DNA of 39,037 nt, taken from NCBI GenBank assembly GCA_947469885.1, contig CANIQT010000032.1, positions 1 through 39,037 of the forward strand. Direction: 5' to 3'. The notes beneath the pieces are model-generated. The model was not told the origin of the DNA. It searched no databases and saw only the letters and a program-made list of their open reading frames with translations. The stretch is from Bacteroidota bacterium. Lineage in GTDB: Bacteria; Bacteroidota; Bacteroidia; 2-12-FULL-35-15. Position numbers and translations under genes: made by a program. Positions 16,032-23,997 of this stretch are shown here, piece after piece. How positions within the stretch are numbered: position 1 is the first letter of the stretch; the number at the start of each line of letters is the position of its first letter.

Positions 16032-16352
16032 ATCTTATTTTTTTGAATTGCTAAATTGTTAAATTGTTTATTGAAATAAGGCGCAAATTTACGGTTATTA
16101 GTGATTAATGGATGGATTATCTAAAAGTTTTTGCAGTTGAGTTCTTTCATAGTTAAATGAAAGAAGTCCCATAAACATAATATTCATTTGATTTTTTAAC
16201 ATATTTCAAAAGTATTAACCAAGATGCTCCGTAAATCGATTTTCAATGGTTTTTTGTTAACCAAGATACTTCGAAAATCGATTTTCAATGGTTTTTGGTT
16301 AACCAAAATGAAAATCATATAAAATAAATAATTGAAGTAGTCTGAATTTACC
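16032..16352. other. Intergenic region between thiolase and pyrophosphatase genes
   Basis: No gene is seen. The region contains the thiolase -7 box (16084-16091, TAAATTTG on the minus strand) and the 42-bp direct repeats described separately. Confidence 0.6.
16215..16304. repeat. Two 42-bp direct repeats plus a third partial start
   Basis: TTAACCAAGAT begins at 16215 and 16257, and a truncated TTAACCAAAAT at 16299, exactly 42 bp apart. Each full unit contains an ATCGAT-centred palindrome (perfect in the second: GAAAATCGATTTTC) and ends in ATGGTTTTT. The terminal TTAACCAA also pairs with the closing TTGGTTAA. Confidence 0.8.
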
Positions 16353-16961
16353 TTACAGAAATTTATTTTTATAATCTTCTTGGCTCCTATTTATTACTTC
16401 ATACGCCTCTTCACGACCATATATATGCGTAATTTCACACGTTGGTTGTTGTCCGGGTAAGTTTTTATAAGTAAGGAAATAATGTTTTAAGCGGTCGATA
16501 ACAGCTGGAGTACAATCTGTAATTTCATTCCAACCTGCAAATACTTCGTCATCTTTCATCACTGCAATAATTTTATCATCGGCTTCTCCTTTGTCAATCA
16601 ATCGGAAACCACCAATAGGAATTGCTTTTAAAATAATATCTCCATGCGTAATTGTTTTTTCGCTGAGCACGCAAATATCAAGTGGGTCGCCATCGCCTTT
16701 GGTTACAAGCTTTCCCGATTTCAAAGCTGCATACACTGCTACTTTTGCATCACAATAAGTTTGAGGAATGAATCCATAAAGTGTTGGCACAACATTCGAA
16801 AACTTTTGTGGTCGGTCAATTTTCAGATAACCTGTTTCTTTGTCAATTTCGTATTTAACAGTATCAGTAGGCACTATTTCGATAAAGGCAGTAATGATTT
16901 GAGGAGCTTCTGCTCCTATCGGTACGCCATGCCAAGGATGAGATTTGAATTTATTTGTCAT
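16353..16961 (-). CDS. ppa: Inorganic pyrophosphatase, type I
   Basis: A 202-aa soluble pyrophosphatase that hydrolyses PPi to phosphate and pulls biosynthetic reactions forward. The signature DGDPLDICVL is at 90-99, providing the metal-ligand aspartates D90, D92 and D95; upstream Tyr and Glu residues of the fold (KYEIDKETGYLKIDR) are in place. The sequence starts MTNKFKSHPWHGV, as in Bacteroidota homologues. Its start codon overlaps the end of the upstream TIMP-like gene by 11 bases, which indicates co-transcription and perhaps coupled translation. The gene is followed by the repeat-containing intergenic region. Confidence 0.94.
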   Translation of the reverse strand: MTNKFKSHPWHGVPIGAEAPQIITAFIEIVPTDTVKYEIDKETGYLKIDRPQKFSNVVPTLYGFIPQTYCDAKVAVYAALKSGKLVTKGDGDPLDICVLSEKTITHGDIILKAIPIGGFRLIDKGEADDKIIAVMKDDEVFAGWNEITDCTPAVIDRLKHYFLTYKNLPGQQPTCEITHIYGREEAYEVINRSQEDYKNKFL

Positions 16962-17550
16962 TTTTTTTCTTTCTGGTAAAAAATAAAATTATGCCCATAG
17001 TGCCAAACGAAATAAGCAACAGCCAAAGTTTGTTTATGTCGCTCGGTTGATCGTTGTGAGGTTTAAAAACTTTTTGTTGTTCGTTCAACTCATTATTAAT
17101 AATAAAAGGTTGGATACCTAATTCTGTTCGTAAAAATACTTTTTCCTGTTCAAAAGTTCGTTTAGCTGCTAATTCATAAAAGTCTTTTGTTTGGTCAGCA
17201 AAATATTTTCGACTGTGCTCGCAAAATGAAACAGAAAGCAAATCAAACTTGGTGTAGGTTCCATAGATAATCCACTCCTCCCCTCTTTCAAAATTCATCA
17301 TACAAGAAGAGGTGCAATCGAAATTTACTTTTACATGCTCGATTACTGAGCCCTTATACAATTCTTTTATGGTGAAATAAGCTGTGCTTGTTCCGTTTTT
17401 ACAACTACTAACTGAATCTATTTTTCCATAAAAAATAACATTATACGATTTACAACTTTCTTTTGAAATGGGCTCTAACGTTGGGCATTGGCAGGGGAAG
17501 AGATGAAGAGATAGAAGTAAAAGTAAAAAAGAAAGGAAAAGTTTTTTCAT
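16951..17550 (-). CDS. Secreted TIMP/netrin-like protein with C-terminal membrane anchor
   Basis: The 199-aa product has a signal peptide (MKKLFLSFLLLLLSLHLFPC), then CQCP directly at the cleavage zone, a Cys-rich OB-fold-like region to about residue 125 (features: VIFYGKIDSV, AYFTIKELYKG, CTSSCMMNF, WIIYGTY, FCEHSRKYF), a charged linker, one transmembrane helix (about 174-191) and a basic tail RKKKNDK. The pattern resembles the N-terminal domain of tissue inhibitors of metalloproteinases and netrin modules found in many bacteria, where the role is unknown. The topology is extracytoplasmic domain, membrane, short cytoplasmic tail. It overlaps the pyrophosphatase gene by 11 bases. Why the two are linked is not evident. 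Confidence 0.7.
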   Translation of the reverse strand: MKKLFLSFLLLLLSLHLFPCQCPTLEPISKESCKSYNVIFYGKIDSVSSCKNGTSTAYFTIKELYKGSVIEHVKVNFDCTSSCMMNFERGEEWIIYGTYTKFDLLSVSFCEHSRKYFADQTKDFYELAAKRTFEQEKVFLRTELGIQPFIINNELNEQQKVFKPHNDQPSDINKLWLLLISFGTMGIILFFTRKKKNDK

Positions 17551-17568
17551 TGTGAATTAATTTTTTTT

Positions 17569-17639
17569 GCCACAAAGACACCAAGGCATTAAGTTTCACT
17601 AAGACTTTGTGTTTCTTTGTTTCTTTATGCCTTAGTGGC
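17569..17639. repeat. Imperfect inverted repeat reaching into the hutH stop codon
   Basis: GCCACAAAGACACCAAGGCA at the left and CTTTATGCCTTAGTGGC at the right are inverted copies with a gap. The right arm (17623-17639) contains the hutH stop codon (17632-17634). Confidence 0.55.
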
Positions 17640-19119
17640 TAAACATAGAACTCTTTAAAAATTTCACACTTTTATTTATTTCAGGATACATAATTTCATC
17701 TACTTCCAAAAACTTAACTTCTTTGCGATACGCTGAAATAATATTTTCAATTGCCGGAGATGATTTTAATGGTCGTCTGAATTCCAATGCCTGCGCAGCA
17801 TTCATTAGTTCGATGGCAAGAATACGTTGAACATTTTCTGCCACCTTAAAACATTTGGTGGCGGCATTTGCTCCCATAGATACATGATCTTCTTGTCCGT
17901 TAGAACTTACTATAGAATCAATAGAAGCTGGTGTACACAATTGTTTGTTTTGGCTCACAATACTTGCCGCAGTATATTGTGGAATCATAAAACCGGAATT
18001 TAATCCTGGCTTTGCCACTAAAAATTTCGGTAAGCCTCGCAATCCTGCAACCAACTGATAAGTGCGCCTTTCAGAGATATTTCCTAATTCAGCTAATGCA
18101 ATTGCCAGAAAATCTAAAGCCAATGCTAATGGTTGACCATGAAAATTACCACCTGAAAGAATTTCGTTTTCTTCCGGAAATATAGTAGGATTATCAGTAA
18201 CAGAATTTATTTCGGTGAGAAAAACATTGGCTGCATATTCAATAACATCTTTGGAAGCACCATGTACTTGCGGGATGCAACGAAATGAATAAGGGTCCTG
18301 AACATGTTGTTTGTGTTGCTTAATCAGTTCACTTCCTTCCAATAATTTACGAATATTTTCCGCAGTTTGTATTTGCCCTTTGTGTGGGCGTATGGTATGT
18401 ATATGCTCTTTGAATGGGTCTATTCGGCAATCGAAAGCTTCTAAAGAAATGGTACTTATTGAATCTGCATTATCGCTGAGTTTTTTGCTTTGCAAAATAC
18501 ACCATACTCCGTATGCACTCATAAACTGAGTGCCATTCAATAATGCCAAACCTTCTTTAGATTTAAGTTGAACTGGTTGAGTATTTAATTGTTTTAATAC
18601 AACTTCCGCAAGTTGTTTTTTGCCATTAAAATTAACTTCTCCCATTCCAATTAATGGCAAACTAAGATGTGCAAGCGGAGCCAAATCGCCCGAAGCACCG
18701 AGCGACCCCTGCTGATACACGACAGGTAATATATCGAGATTATAAAAATCAATTAATCTTTGTACAGTTGTTAATTGCACTCCCGACTTGCCATAGGATA
18801 AAGATTGAATTTTTAACAGGAGCATTAATTTTACAATCTCCTGAGGAACTTCATCGCCAGTGCCACAAGCATGAGACATTACCAGGTTCTTTTGCAATTG
18901 TTCCAAGTCTTCATCAGGAATTAACACATCGCAAAGAGAACCAAAGCCAGTGTTAATGCCATATATAGGCTCGCCATGTGCTGCTATTTTCTTTTCAAGA
19001 TATTCGCGGCAACTGATAATTTTGTTTTTTGCCTCGTCAGATAAAGCAAGTTTTTTATTTTCAGAAATGATTTCTGAAATAGTGTTGAATTCTAATGTAT
19101 TTGTTGAAATGTAATGCAT
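17632..19119 (-). CDS. hutH: Histidine ammonia-lyase
   Basis: A 495-aa lyase that deaminates histidine to urocanate. The self-forming MIO cofactor triad Ala142-Ser143-Gly144 sits in GSLGASGDLAPLAH, and the substrate-selective pair is Ser82-His83 (NLVMSHACG), which in the family marks histidine rather than tyrosine or phenylalanine lyases. GINTGFGSL (54-62) and the C-terminal QEDHVSMG block are also present. It lies two bases downstream of hisS in the same direction, so the two are co-transcribed. The later genes of histidine degradation (urocanase, imidazolonepropionase, formimidoylglutamase) are absent from the window. The last two codons and the stop lie in a dispersed repeat. Confidence 0.93.
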   Translation of the reverse strand: MHYISTNTLEFNTISEIISENKKLALSDEAKNKIISCREYLEKKIAAHGEPIYGINTGFGSLCDVLIPDEDLEQLQKNLVMSHACGTGDEVPQEIVKLMLLLKIQSLSYGKSGVQLTTVQRLIDFYNLDILPVVYQQGSLGASGDLAPLAHLSLPLIGMGEVNFNGKKQLAEVVLKQLNTQPVQLKSKEGLALLNGTQFMSAYGVWCILQSKKLSDNADSISTISLEAFDCRIDPFKEHIHTIRPHKGQIQTAENIRKLLEGSELIKQHKQHVQDPYSFRCIPQVHGASKDVIEYAANVFLTEINSVTDNPTIFPEENEILSGGNFHGQPLALALDFLAIALAELGNISERRTYQLVAGLRGLPKFLVAKPGLNSGFMIPQYTAASIVSQNKQLCTPASIDSIVSSNGQEDHVSMGANAATKCFKVAENVQRILAIELMNAAQALEFRRPLKSSPAIENIISAYRKEVKFLEVDEIMYPEINKSVKFLKSSMFSH

Positions 19120-19121
19120 TC

Positions 19122-20471
19122 CTATTTTAATTTCTCTATAATTTTTTCAATACTTATTTCTTCTTTTTCCCCACTCACAATATTCTTTAAAATCAAAATA
19201 CCTTCTTTAACAGAAACAACAAAAGGAATGTTTTTAGATTCAGCATAATTAAATTGCTTCTTTGCATCTGCTTTAGTATTAGGATAAATCTCAGAATTTA
19301 TTCTTGCTTTACGAACCATTGCTAATAATGGAAGCATATCACTTTGATCTTTTTCATTAAATGCAACAAATAACAATTTAGTGGATGAAGAAACTGATTC
19401 GGGAAATAAATTTAATTCGTTCAAAACATCATAAATTCTATCAGCACCAAATGAAATCCCTACTCCGCTCACATTGAGCAAACCAAAGATTCCGGTTAAA
19501 TCATCATATCTTCCTCCTCCGCAAATGCTGCTGGTTAAAGTTCCTGCATTGGCTTTTACTTCAATGATCGCTCCTGTATAGTAATTTAAGCCACGGGCAA
19601 GGGTGATGTCGAGTTCCAAGTTGCAGGTTCCAAGTTGCAAATTATTAAGCGTGTTAAAAATATATTCTACTTCTTCTATTCCTTTTAAACCGATTTCAGA
19701 ACTAACCAATAATGAATTTAAGAAAATTAATTTTTCTGAAGTTGTTCCTTTAAAATTAATTAATGGTTGAAGTTTTTTTAATGCCTCCTCCCCTACTCCT
19801 TTTTCGCTTAACTCTTTGTTAACGCCATCAACACCAATCTTGTCCAGCTTATCTATTGCAACAGTAATATCAATAATCTTATCTGTTTCTCCTATAACTT
19901 CTGCAATTCCGCTTAATATTTTTCTGTTGTTAATTTTAATAATAACTGGAAGATTTAACCTTCCAAAAACATCATCAATCAATTGAATTAACTCTACTTC
20001 ATTTACCAAAGAATTGCTTCCAATTACATCTGCATCGCATTGATAAAACTCTCTATAACGTCCTTTTTGAGGTCTATCTGCACGCCAAACAGGTTGAATT
20101 TGAAAACGCTTAAAAGGAAAAGTTATTTCATTTTGATGTTGAACTACATAACGGGCAAAGGGAACAGTAAGGTCGTAACGTAGGGCCTTTTCGGAGATCT
20201 TGGTTGTCAGTTGCTTGTTGTTTTTTGTCAGTAGTTGTTGTACGTCTATACCTTCTAAATAATTTCCCGAATTCAAAATCTTAAAAATAAGTCTATCCCC
20301 TTCTTCTCCATATTTCCCCATTAAAGTTTCCAGATTTTCCATTGCAGGGGTTTCAATTGGTAAATAACCATAGAGTTGAAAAACCTTTTTAATGGTATCA
20401 AATATATAATTACGCCTCACCATTTCTGCTGGTGAAAAATCTCTTGTGCCTTTTGGTATGGATGGTTTCAT
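19122..20471 (-). CDS. hisS: Histidyl-tRNA synthetase
   Basis: A 449-aa class II synthetase. KGTRDFSP at the start, class II motif 2 around [19 protein letters not shown], the histidine-binding block [12 protein letters not shown], and motif 3 with [13 protein letters not shown] are all present, followed by an anticodon-binding domain (about 350-449) ending [13 protein letters not shown]. It charges tRNA-His. The length is typical of Bacteroidota enzymes. hutH follows at two bases, so charging and degradation of histidine are encoded on one message. A long inverted repeat (20486-20558) fills the leader, ending 15 bases before the start codon. No clear TAnnTTTG box was found. Confidence 0.95.
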   Translation of the reverse strand: MKPSIPKGTRDFSPAEMVRRNYIFDTIKKVFQLYGYLPIETPAMENLETLMGKYGEEGDRLIFKILNSGNYLEGIDVQQLLTKNNKQLTTKISEKALRYDLTVPFARYVVQHQNEITFPFKRFQIQPVWRADRPQKGRYREFYQCDADVIGSNSLVNEVELIQLIDDVFGRLNLPVIIKINNRKILSGIAEVIGETDKIIDITVAIDKLDKIGVDGVNKELSEKGVGEEALKKLQPLINFKGTTSEKLIFLNSLLVSSEIGLKGIEEVEYIFNTLNNLQLGTCNLELDITLARGLNYYTGAIIEVKANAGTLTSSICGGGRYDDLTGIFGLLNVSGVGISFGADRIYDVLNELNLFPESVSSSTKLLFVAFNEKDQSDMLPLLAMVRKARINSEIYPNTKADAKKQFNYAESKNIPFVVSVKEGILILKNIVSGEKEEISIEKIIEKLK

Positions 20472-20485
20472 ATAGAATCACTATT

Positions 20486-20558
20486 TCTCGCAAACACGCA
20501 AAGTTCGCGAAGTCTGTTGTAAGAATATTTTCTTTGCGTGCTTTGCGTCTTTGCGAGA
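20486..20558. repeat. ACGCAAAG-type inverted repeat in the hisS leader
   Basis: Arms of about 26 bp (20487-20512 and 20532-20557) starting CTCGCAAA-ACGCAAAG pair with four mismatches around a 19-base loop. ACGCAAAG-type inverted repeats of this kind are, to my knowledge, scattered through Bacteroidota genomes. Confidence 0.7.
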
Positions 20559-20688
20559 TTAAATAGGGCGCGAATATCGGAATTTTTTGCATTGGTTAAG
20601 AATCTTGTTTACTACCAGCGTACCAGCGATGAAAAAGCTATTATGGTAATCAATATCACTTTTTTTATGTAGTTCACAAAACTCTCCT

Positions 20689-20696
20689 TACTTTTG
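20689..20696 (+). promoter_or_regulatory. TAnnTTTG (-7) box of the pse cluster
   Basis: TACTTTTG lies 24 bases before the pseB ATG. The in-frame TTG at 20694 is part of this box and so is unlikely to be a start codon. No TTG is present at the -33 position. Confidence 0.55.
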
Positions 20697-20720
20697 CCCC
20701 TCATTAAAAAACACAAATCA

Positions 20721-21737
20721 ATGCTGGATTTAAACGGAAAATCAATTTTAATTACCGGTGGAACGGGTTCGCTGGGAAAACATCTTACTAAAAACATTTT
20801 ATCAAAATTCCCAAATGTAAAACGCTTGGTTATCTATTCGCGTGACGAACAAAAGCAGTTTGAAATGGCTCAGGAATTCCCCATGAGTAAATATCCTGCT
20901 ATTCGCTATTTTATTGGTGATGTAAGAGATGAAGACCGACTTAAAAAAGCATTTAAAGATATTGAATTTGTTATTCATACTGCCGCTATGAAACATGTTC
21001 CTATTGCTGAATATAACCCAATGGAATGTGTAAAAACAAATGTGCTTGGTGCTGAAAATGTGATAAATGCTGCCTTGGAAACAGAGGTAAAAAATGTGGT
21101 AGCACTCTCCACCGACAAAGCTGCTGCTCCTATTAACTTATATGGTGCAACCAAATTGTGTTCGGATAAATTATTTGTGGCTGCAAATAATATCAGAGGG
21201 AAACATGACATTAAATTTTCTGTGGTTCGTTACGGAAACGTAATGGGTTCTAATGGTTCAGTGATTCCTTTCTTTATTAAAAAAAGGAAAGAAGGCGTGT
21301 TACCTATTACTGATGCCAACATGACGCGTTTTAATATTTCTTTACAAGAAGGTGTTGACTTGGTACTTCACGCTATGGAAACAGCCTGGGGTGGAGAGAT
21401 ATTTGTTCCAAAAATACCTTCGTATAAATTAACAGATGTGGCTACAGCTGTAGGTCCTAACTGCAAGCAGGAAATTGTGGGTATTCGTCCGGGCGAAAAA
21501 GTACACGAAGAAATGATTACTTCTTCCGATTCGTTTTCTACTTACGATTTAGGAAAATATTATGCGATACTTCCACAGGTACCTAATTTTAATTTGAATG
21601 ATTACATCAAACATTTTAATACAAAAGCCGTAATACCTGGTTTTCAGTATAACTCAGGTGAAAACAAAGATTTTATTGGTGTGGATGAAATAAGGAAATT
21701 GATTATGGAAAATCTGGATGCTGACTTTAGCTGGTAA
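20721..21737 (+). CDS. pseB: UDP-GlcNAc 4,6-dehydratase (inverting), PseB
   Basis: First enzyme of pseudaminic acid synthesis: it converts UDP-GlcNAc to UDP-2-acetamido-2,6-dideoxy-L-arabino-4-hexulose. This is a short-chain dehydrogenase fold with GGTGSLGKH (13-21) for NADP, and Asp132, Lys133 and Tyr141 in LSTDKAAAPINLYGATK, the same numbers as the catalytic triad of the Helicobacter enzyme FlaA1, which supports the ATG at 20721 rather than the TTG at 20694. It has 338 aa, full length. It opens a same-direction cluster running to the flippase at 29409, although a gap of 123 bases with hairpins follows it. The aminotransferase PseC, which normally comes next, is missing. Confidence 0.93.
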   Translation: MLDLNGKSILITGGTGSLGKHLTKNILSKFPNVKRLVIYSRDEQKQFEMAQEFPMSKYPAIRYFIGDVRDEDRLKKAFKDIEFVIHTAAMKHVPIAEYNPMECVKTNVLGAENVINAALETEVKNVVALSTDKAAAPINLYGATKLCSDKLFVAANNIRGKHDIKFSVVRYGNVMGSNGSVIPFFIKKRKEGVLPITDANMTRFNISLQEGVDLVLHAMETAWGGEIFVPKIPSYKLTDVATAVGPNCKQEIVGIRPGEKVHEEMITSSDSFSTYDLGKYYAILPQVPNFNLNDYIKHFNTKAVIPGFQYNSGENKDFIGVDEIRKLIMENLDADFSW

Positions 21738-21768
21738 ACCTACCCTCAGACAAACACACAAGCTGGCT

Positions 21769-21789
21769 CAAACAGCCACAGGCTGTTTG
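21769..21789. terminator. Hairpin after pseB
   Basis: A perfect 9-bp stem, CAAACAGCC-ACA-GGCTGTTTG, without a T tract, is followed by CTCTA-AAG-TAGAG (21799-21811), a degenerate relative of the CCCCTCT hairpin at 2637. It may be a weak terminator or attenuator within the cluster, or simply dispersed repeats. Confidence 0.45.
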
Positions 21790-21860
21790 CCCTAACATCT
21801 CTAAAGTAGAGGGGGTATTCGCAAAAATAAATAATTATTAAAAAACCGCAACATCTATTT

Positions 21861-22661
21861 ATGACACCAGTTTCTATTAACGATTACCTTAATAAAGAAA
21901 ACCCTTGGACTGCCCGATTGCTGGGACTTACTCCTTTTCAAAAAAACAGAGATATTCAACAAGTAGAAAATGAATACAACCTTGATAAATATGCTAAACT
22001 TCTTGAATTTGATTTTAAATCTCCTGCTGAATACAAAGCTAAAGAGTTTGAACAAGCAGGTTTACACCCAATTAAAGGGAAAGTTTTTATTTCGAAAGGA
22101 GATGAGATATTTCAAACCACTGTTGAGAATGCGCGAAATACTTATTATGATTTAATAAAATCAATAATCAAAAAATATTCTTCCGAGCATATTTGTGAAT
22201 TAGGAGGTGCTTATGGTTTTAATTTCGAGCACCTCGGAGCAAATGCTTATGGTGGTGATTACTCTAAAAATGCTGTAGCTATTGGAAAAAAATTAGGGAT
22301 GGATGTTTGTGAGTTTAATTATTACACTGAAAATGATTATGATTTTATAAAACCAGATTCCACTATTTTTACTTCTCATAGCATTGAGCAAATACCTGAT
22401 GCAACTGTAATCATTAATCATTTGGAGAAACAAAAAAGCAAAATAAATTACGTGGTTCATTTTGAACCAACCATTGTTGCTGAACGTACCACACTCTTAG
22501 GTTTATTAAGAAATAAATATTTAGAATTAAATGATTACAACCGGAATTTAATTACCGTTTTAAAAGGAAGAAATGATATAGAAATACTCGAACTGAAAAC
22601 AGATATTTTTGGGTTGGTTCCGTTGAATACAACTAATCTTATAGTCTGGAAATTTAAATAG
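21861..22661 (+). CDS. SAM-dependent methyltransferase-like protein of the sugar cluster
   Basis: A 266-aa protein with a class I methyltransferase core. Motif I appears as CELGGAYGFNF (112-122), followed by a post-I strand in YGGDYSKNAV (130-139) and a motif resembling TSHSIEQI (about 171-178). An N-terminal region of about 90 residues precedes the core. The residue after the second strand is Asp133, as for ribose binding. It probably methylates a sugar or a nonulosonic acid hydroxyl, inferred from its place between pseB and the other nonulosonate genes; the exact acceptor is unknown. The gap to the downstream antitoxin gene is 34 bases and contains a TATCTTTG box. Confidence 0.75.
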   Translation: MTPVSINDYLNKENPWTARLLGLTPFQKNRDIQQVENEYNLDKYAKLLEFDFKSPAEYKAKEFEQAGLHPIKGKVFISKGDEIFQTTVENARNTYYDLIKSIIKKYSSEHICELGGAYGFNFEHLGANAYGGDYSKNAVAIGKKLGMDVCEFNYYTENDYDFIKPDSTIFTSHSIEQIPDATVIINHLEKQKSKINYVVHFEPTIVAERTTLLGLLRNKYLELNDYNRNLITVLKGRNDIEILELKTDIFGLVPLNTTNLIVWKFK

Positions 22662-22672
22662 TAATAATTATT

Positions 22673-22680
22673 TATCTTTG
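22673..22680 (+). promoter_or_regulatory. TAnnTTTG (-7) box of the toxin-antitoxin pair
   Basis: TATCTTTG is located 15 bases before the antitoxin ATG. It would let the pair be transcribed on its own inside the cluster. Confidence 0.45.
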
Positions 22681-22695
22681 TAAAAATTAAATCCA

Positions 22696-22860
22696 ATGAC
22701 AATTATACTAAAGAAAAACGCAACAAAAGAAGAGATAGAGCAATTACTGAAAAAATTAAAACCTCGCAAGTTGTTTAATGCCAAAAAACACTTAGGAAAA
22801 TTGAAACTAGGTATAGACGGAGTAGAATACCAACGGGCATTAAGAGATGAATGGAACTAA
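22696..22860 (+). CDS. Small antitoxin of a VapBC-type pair
   Basis: A 54-aa basic protein (begins MTIILKKNATKEEIEQLLKK, ends RALRDEWN). It overlaps the PIN-domain toxin gene by 14 bases, in the order and spacing typical of antitoxin genes. The C-terminal half (from KKHLGKLK) would wrap the toxin, while the N-terminal half is a helix-rich region probably used for dimer formation or DNA binding; no classical AbrB or RHH pattern is obvious. The product should neutralise the toxin and repress the operon. The identification rests on position, size and the neighbour. Confidence 0.75.
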   Translation: MTIILKKNATKEEIEQLLKKLKPRKLFNAKKHLGKLKLGIDGVEYQRALRDEWN

Positions 22861-23218
22861 CATAATTGTAGATACCAACCTACTTATTTATTTATTACAA
22901 GGCAACGAAAGAATTGCAGAACAATTAGAAGGCAGGCAGCTATTTATTTCTGTAATTACTGAAATGGAATTATTGGGGATGTATGGAATTAACCAAACCA
23001 ATCTGAAGTCAGCAAAGAGTATAATAAACGATTGTATAATTGTTGATTTAAATAATGAAATAAAAGAAATAGCAATAGGTTTAAAACAAAAGCATAAGAT
23101 TAAATTACCCGATGCCATTATTGCTTCAACAAGTACGTTTTTAAACTTCCCTTTGTTTACGGCTGATAAATATTTTTCTAAAATCCCCGATCTTGATTGC
23201 GTACTAATTGAAATTTAA
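22847..23218 (+). CDS. vapC: PIN-domain ribonuclease toxin, VapC family
   Basis: A 123-aa PIN-domain protein with the acidic residues Asp9 (IVDTN), Glu39 (TEMEL), Asp89 (LPDAIIAS) and Asp107 (FTADKYF), which bind metal and cut RNA, commonly tRNA or rRNA, in VapC toxins. The domain is complete. The start at 22847 lies within the last codons of the antitoxin gene. It is a self-contained module set between the methyltransferase and the SpsF-type genes of a sugar cluster, and 12 bases separate it from the next gene, so read-through from either promoter could link them. Confidence 0.9.
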   Translation: MNGTNIIVDTNLLIYLLQGNERIAEQLEGRQLFISVITEMELLGMYGINQTNLKSAKSIINDCIIVDLNNEIKEIAIGLKQKHKIKLPDAIIASTSTFLNFPLFTADKYFSKIPDLDCVLIEI

Positions 23219-23230
23219 TTCTCGTATATT

Positions 23231-23953
23231 TTGAACATAGGCATCATCACCCAGGCACGCATGACCAGCACCCGCTTGCCGGGCAAAGTATTTAAAGAAA
23301 TAAATAATAAATCTCTGCTTCAATATCATATTGAGCGGTTACAAAAAACTGGATTTGATATTGCAATTGCAACAACAACCAATACTACCGATGATGTTAT
23401 TTGTGAATATGCAGAGCAGAACAAAATAAAATATCACAGAGGTAGCGAGCACAATGTGTTGAGCCGATATTATGAAACAGCAACCAAATATAATTTTGAA
23501 ACCATTGTCCGTGTTACTTCCGATTGCCCACTGATTGACCCGCATTTGATTCGCAACAGTATGGAGAAATACCTGAAGTTAAATAATTCAAATTTGTATA
23601 TTTCGAACGGAATAGAACGTACTTTTGCAAGAGGGTTTGATTTTGAAATATTTAGTTTTCAATTGTTGGAAGAAGCTTTTAAAAATGCAACTGATGCAGG
23701 TGACCTTGAACATGTAACTCCTTATATTTGGAAAAACCGAACAGGAAGAATTGAGTTTTATCATGTTACTCAGGCTACAAATCACAGCGGATTTAGAATA
23801 ACAGTGGATACAGCAGATGATTTTGAAGTAATAAAAACATTGATAGAAAAATATAAAGCAGACAACTTATCTTATAATGAAATTGAAAACATTCTTGCAC
23901 AACATCCTGAATTAGTAGCAATGAATGCACATATAGAACAGAAGAAGGCGTAA
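23231..23953 (+). CDS. SpsF-type cytidylyltransferase, likely in the PseF role
   Basis: A 240-aa protein of the COG1861 (SpsF) family. It has a nucleotide-binding N terminus (IITQARMTSTRLPGKVF, 5-21) and RVTSDCPLIDP (94-104), as in CMP-sugar synthetases of the GT-A-like fold. In Bacillus the spsF gene lies with nonulosonate-like genes, and members of this family stand in for PseF, which activates pseudaminic acid to CMP-Pse. I infer that role here because no other cytidylyltransferase is in the cluster. The start is a TTG, and the MNIGIITQAR opening agrees with homologues. It directly follows the toxin gene. Confidence 0.85.
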   Translation: MNIGIITQARMTSTRLPGKVFKEINNKSLLQYHIERLQKTGFDIAIATTTNTTDDVICEYAEQNKIKYHRGSEHNVLSRYYETATKYNFETIVRVTSDCPLIDPHLIRNSMEKYLKLNNSNLYISNGIERTFARGFDFEIFSFQLLEEAFKNATDAGDLEHVTPYIWKNRTGRIEFYHVTQATNHSGFRITVDTADDFEVIKTLIEKYKADNLSYNEIENILAQHPELVAMNAHIEQKKA

Positions 23954-23957
23954 AAGG

Positions 23958-23989
23958 AATTTCAAATTTCAGATTACAAATTTCAAATT
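23958..23989. repeat. AATTTCAGATT-type dispersed repeat, copy before phyH-like gene
   Basis: AATTTCAAATTTCAGATTAC and its continuation fill most of the gap between the spsF-like and phyH-like genes. It has the same sequence family and orientation as 14395-14427. Confidence 0.75.
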
Positions 23990-23997
23990 AAAATGAT

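Noticed and set aside
17632..19119. Tyrosine or phenylalanine ammonia-lyase of a pigment cluster
   Set aside because: The Ser82-His83 pair marks a histidine lyase, and no aryl polyene or flexirubin genes are adjacent.
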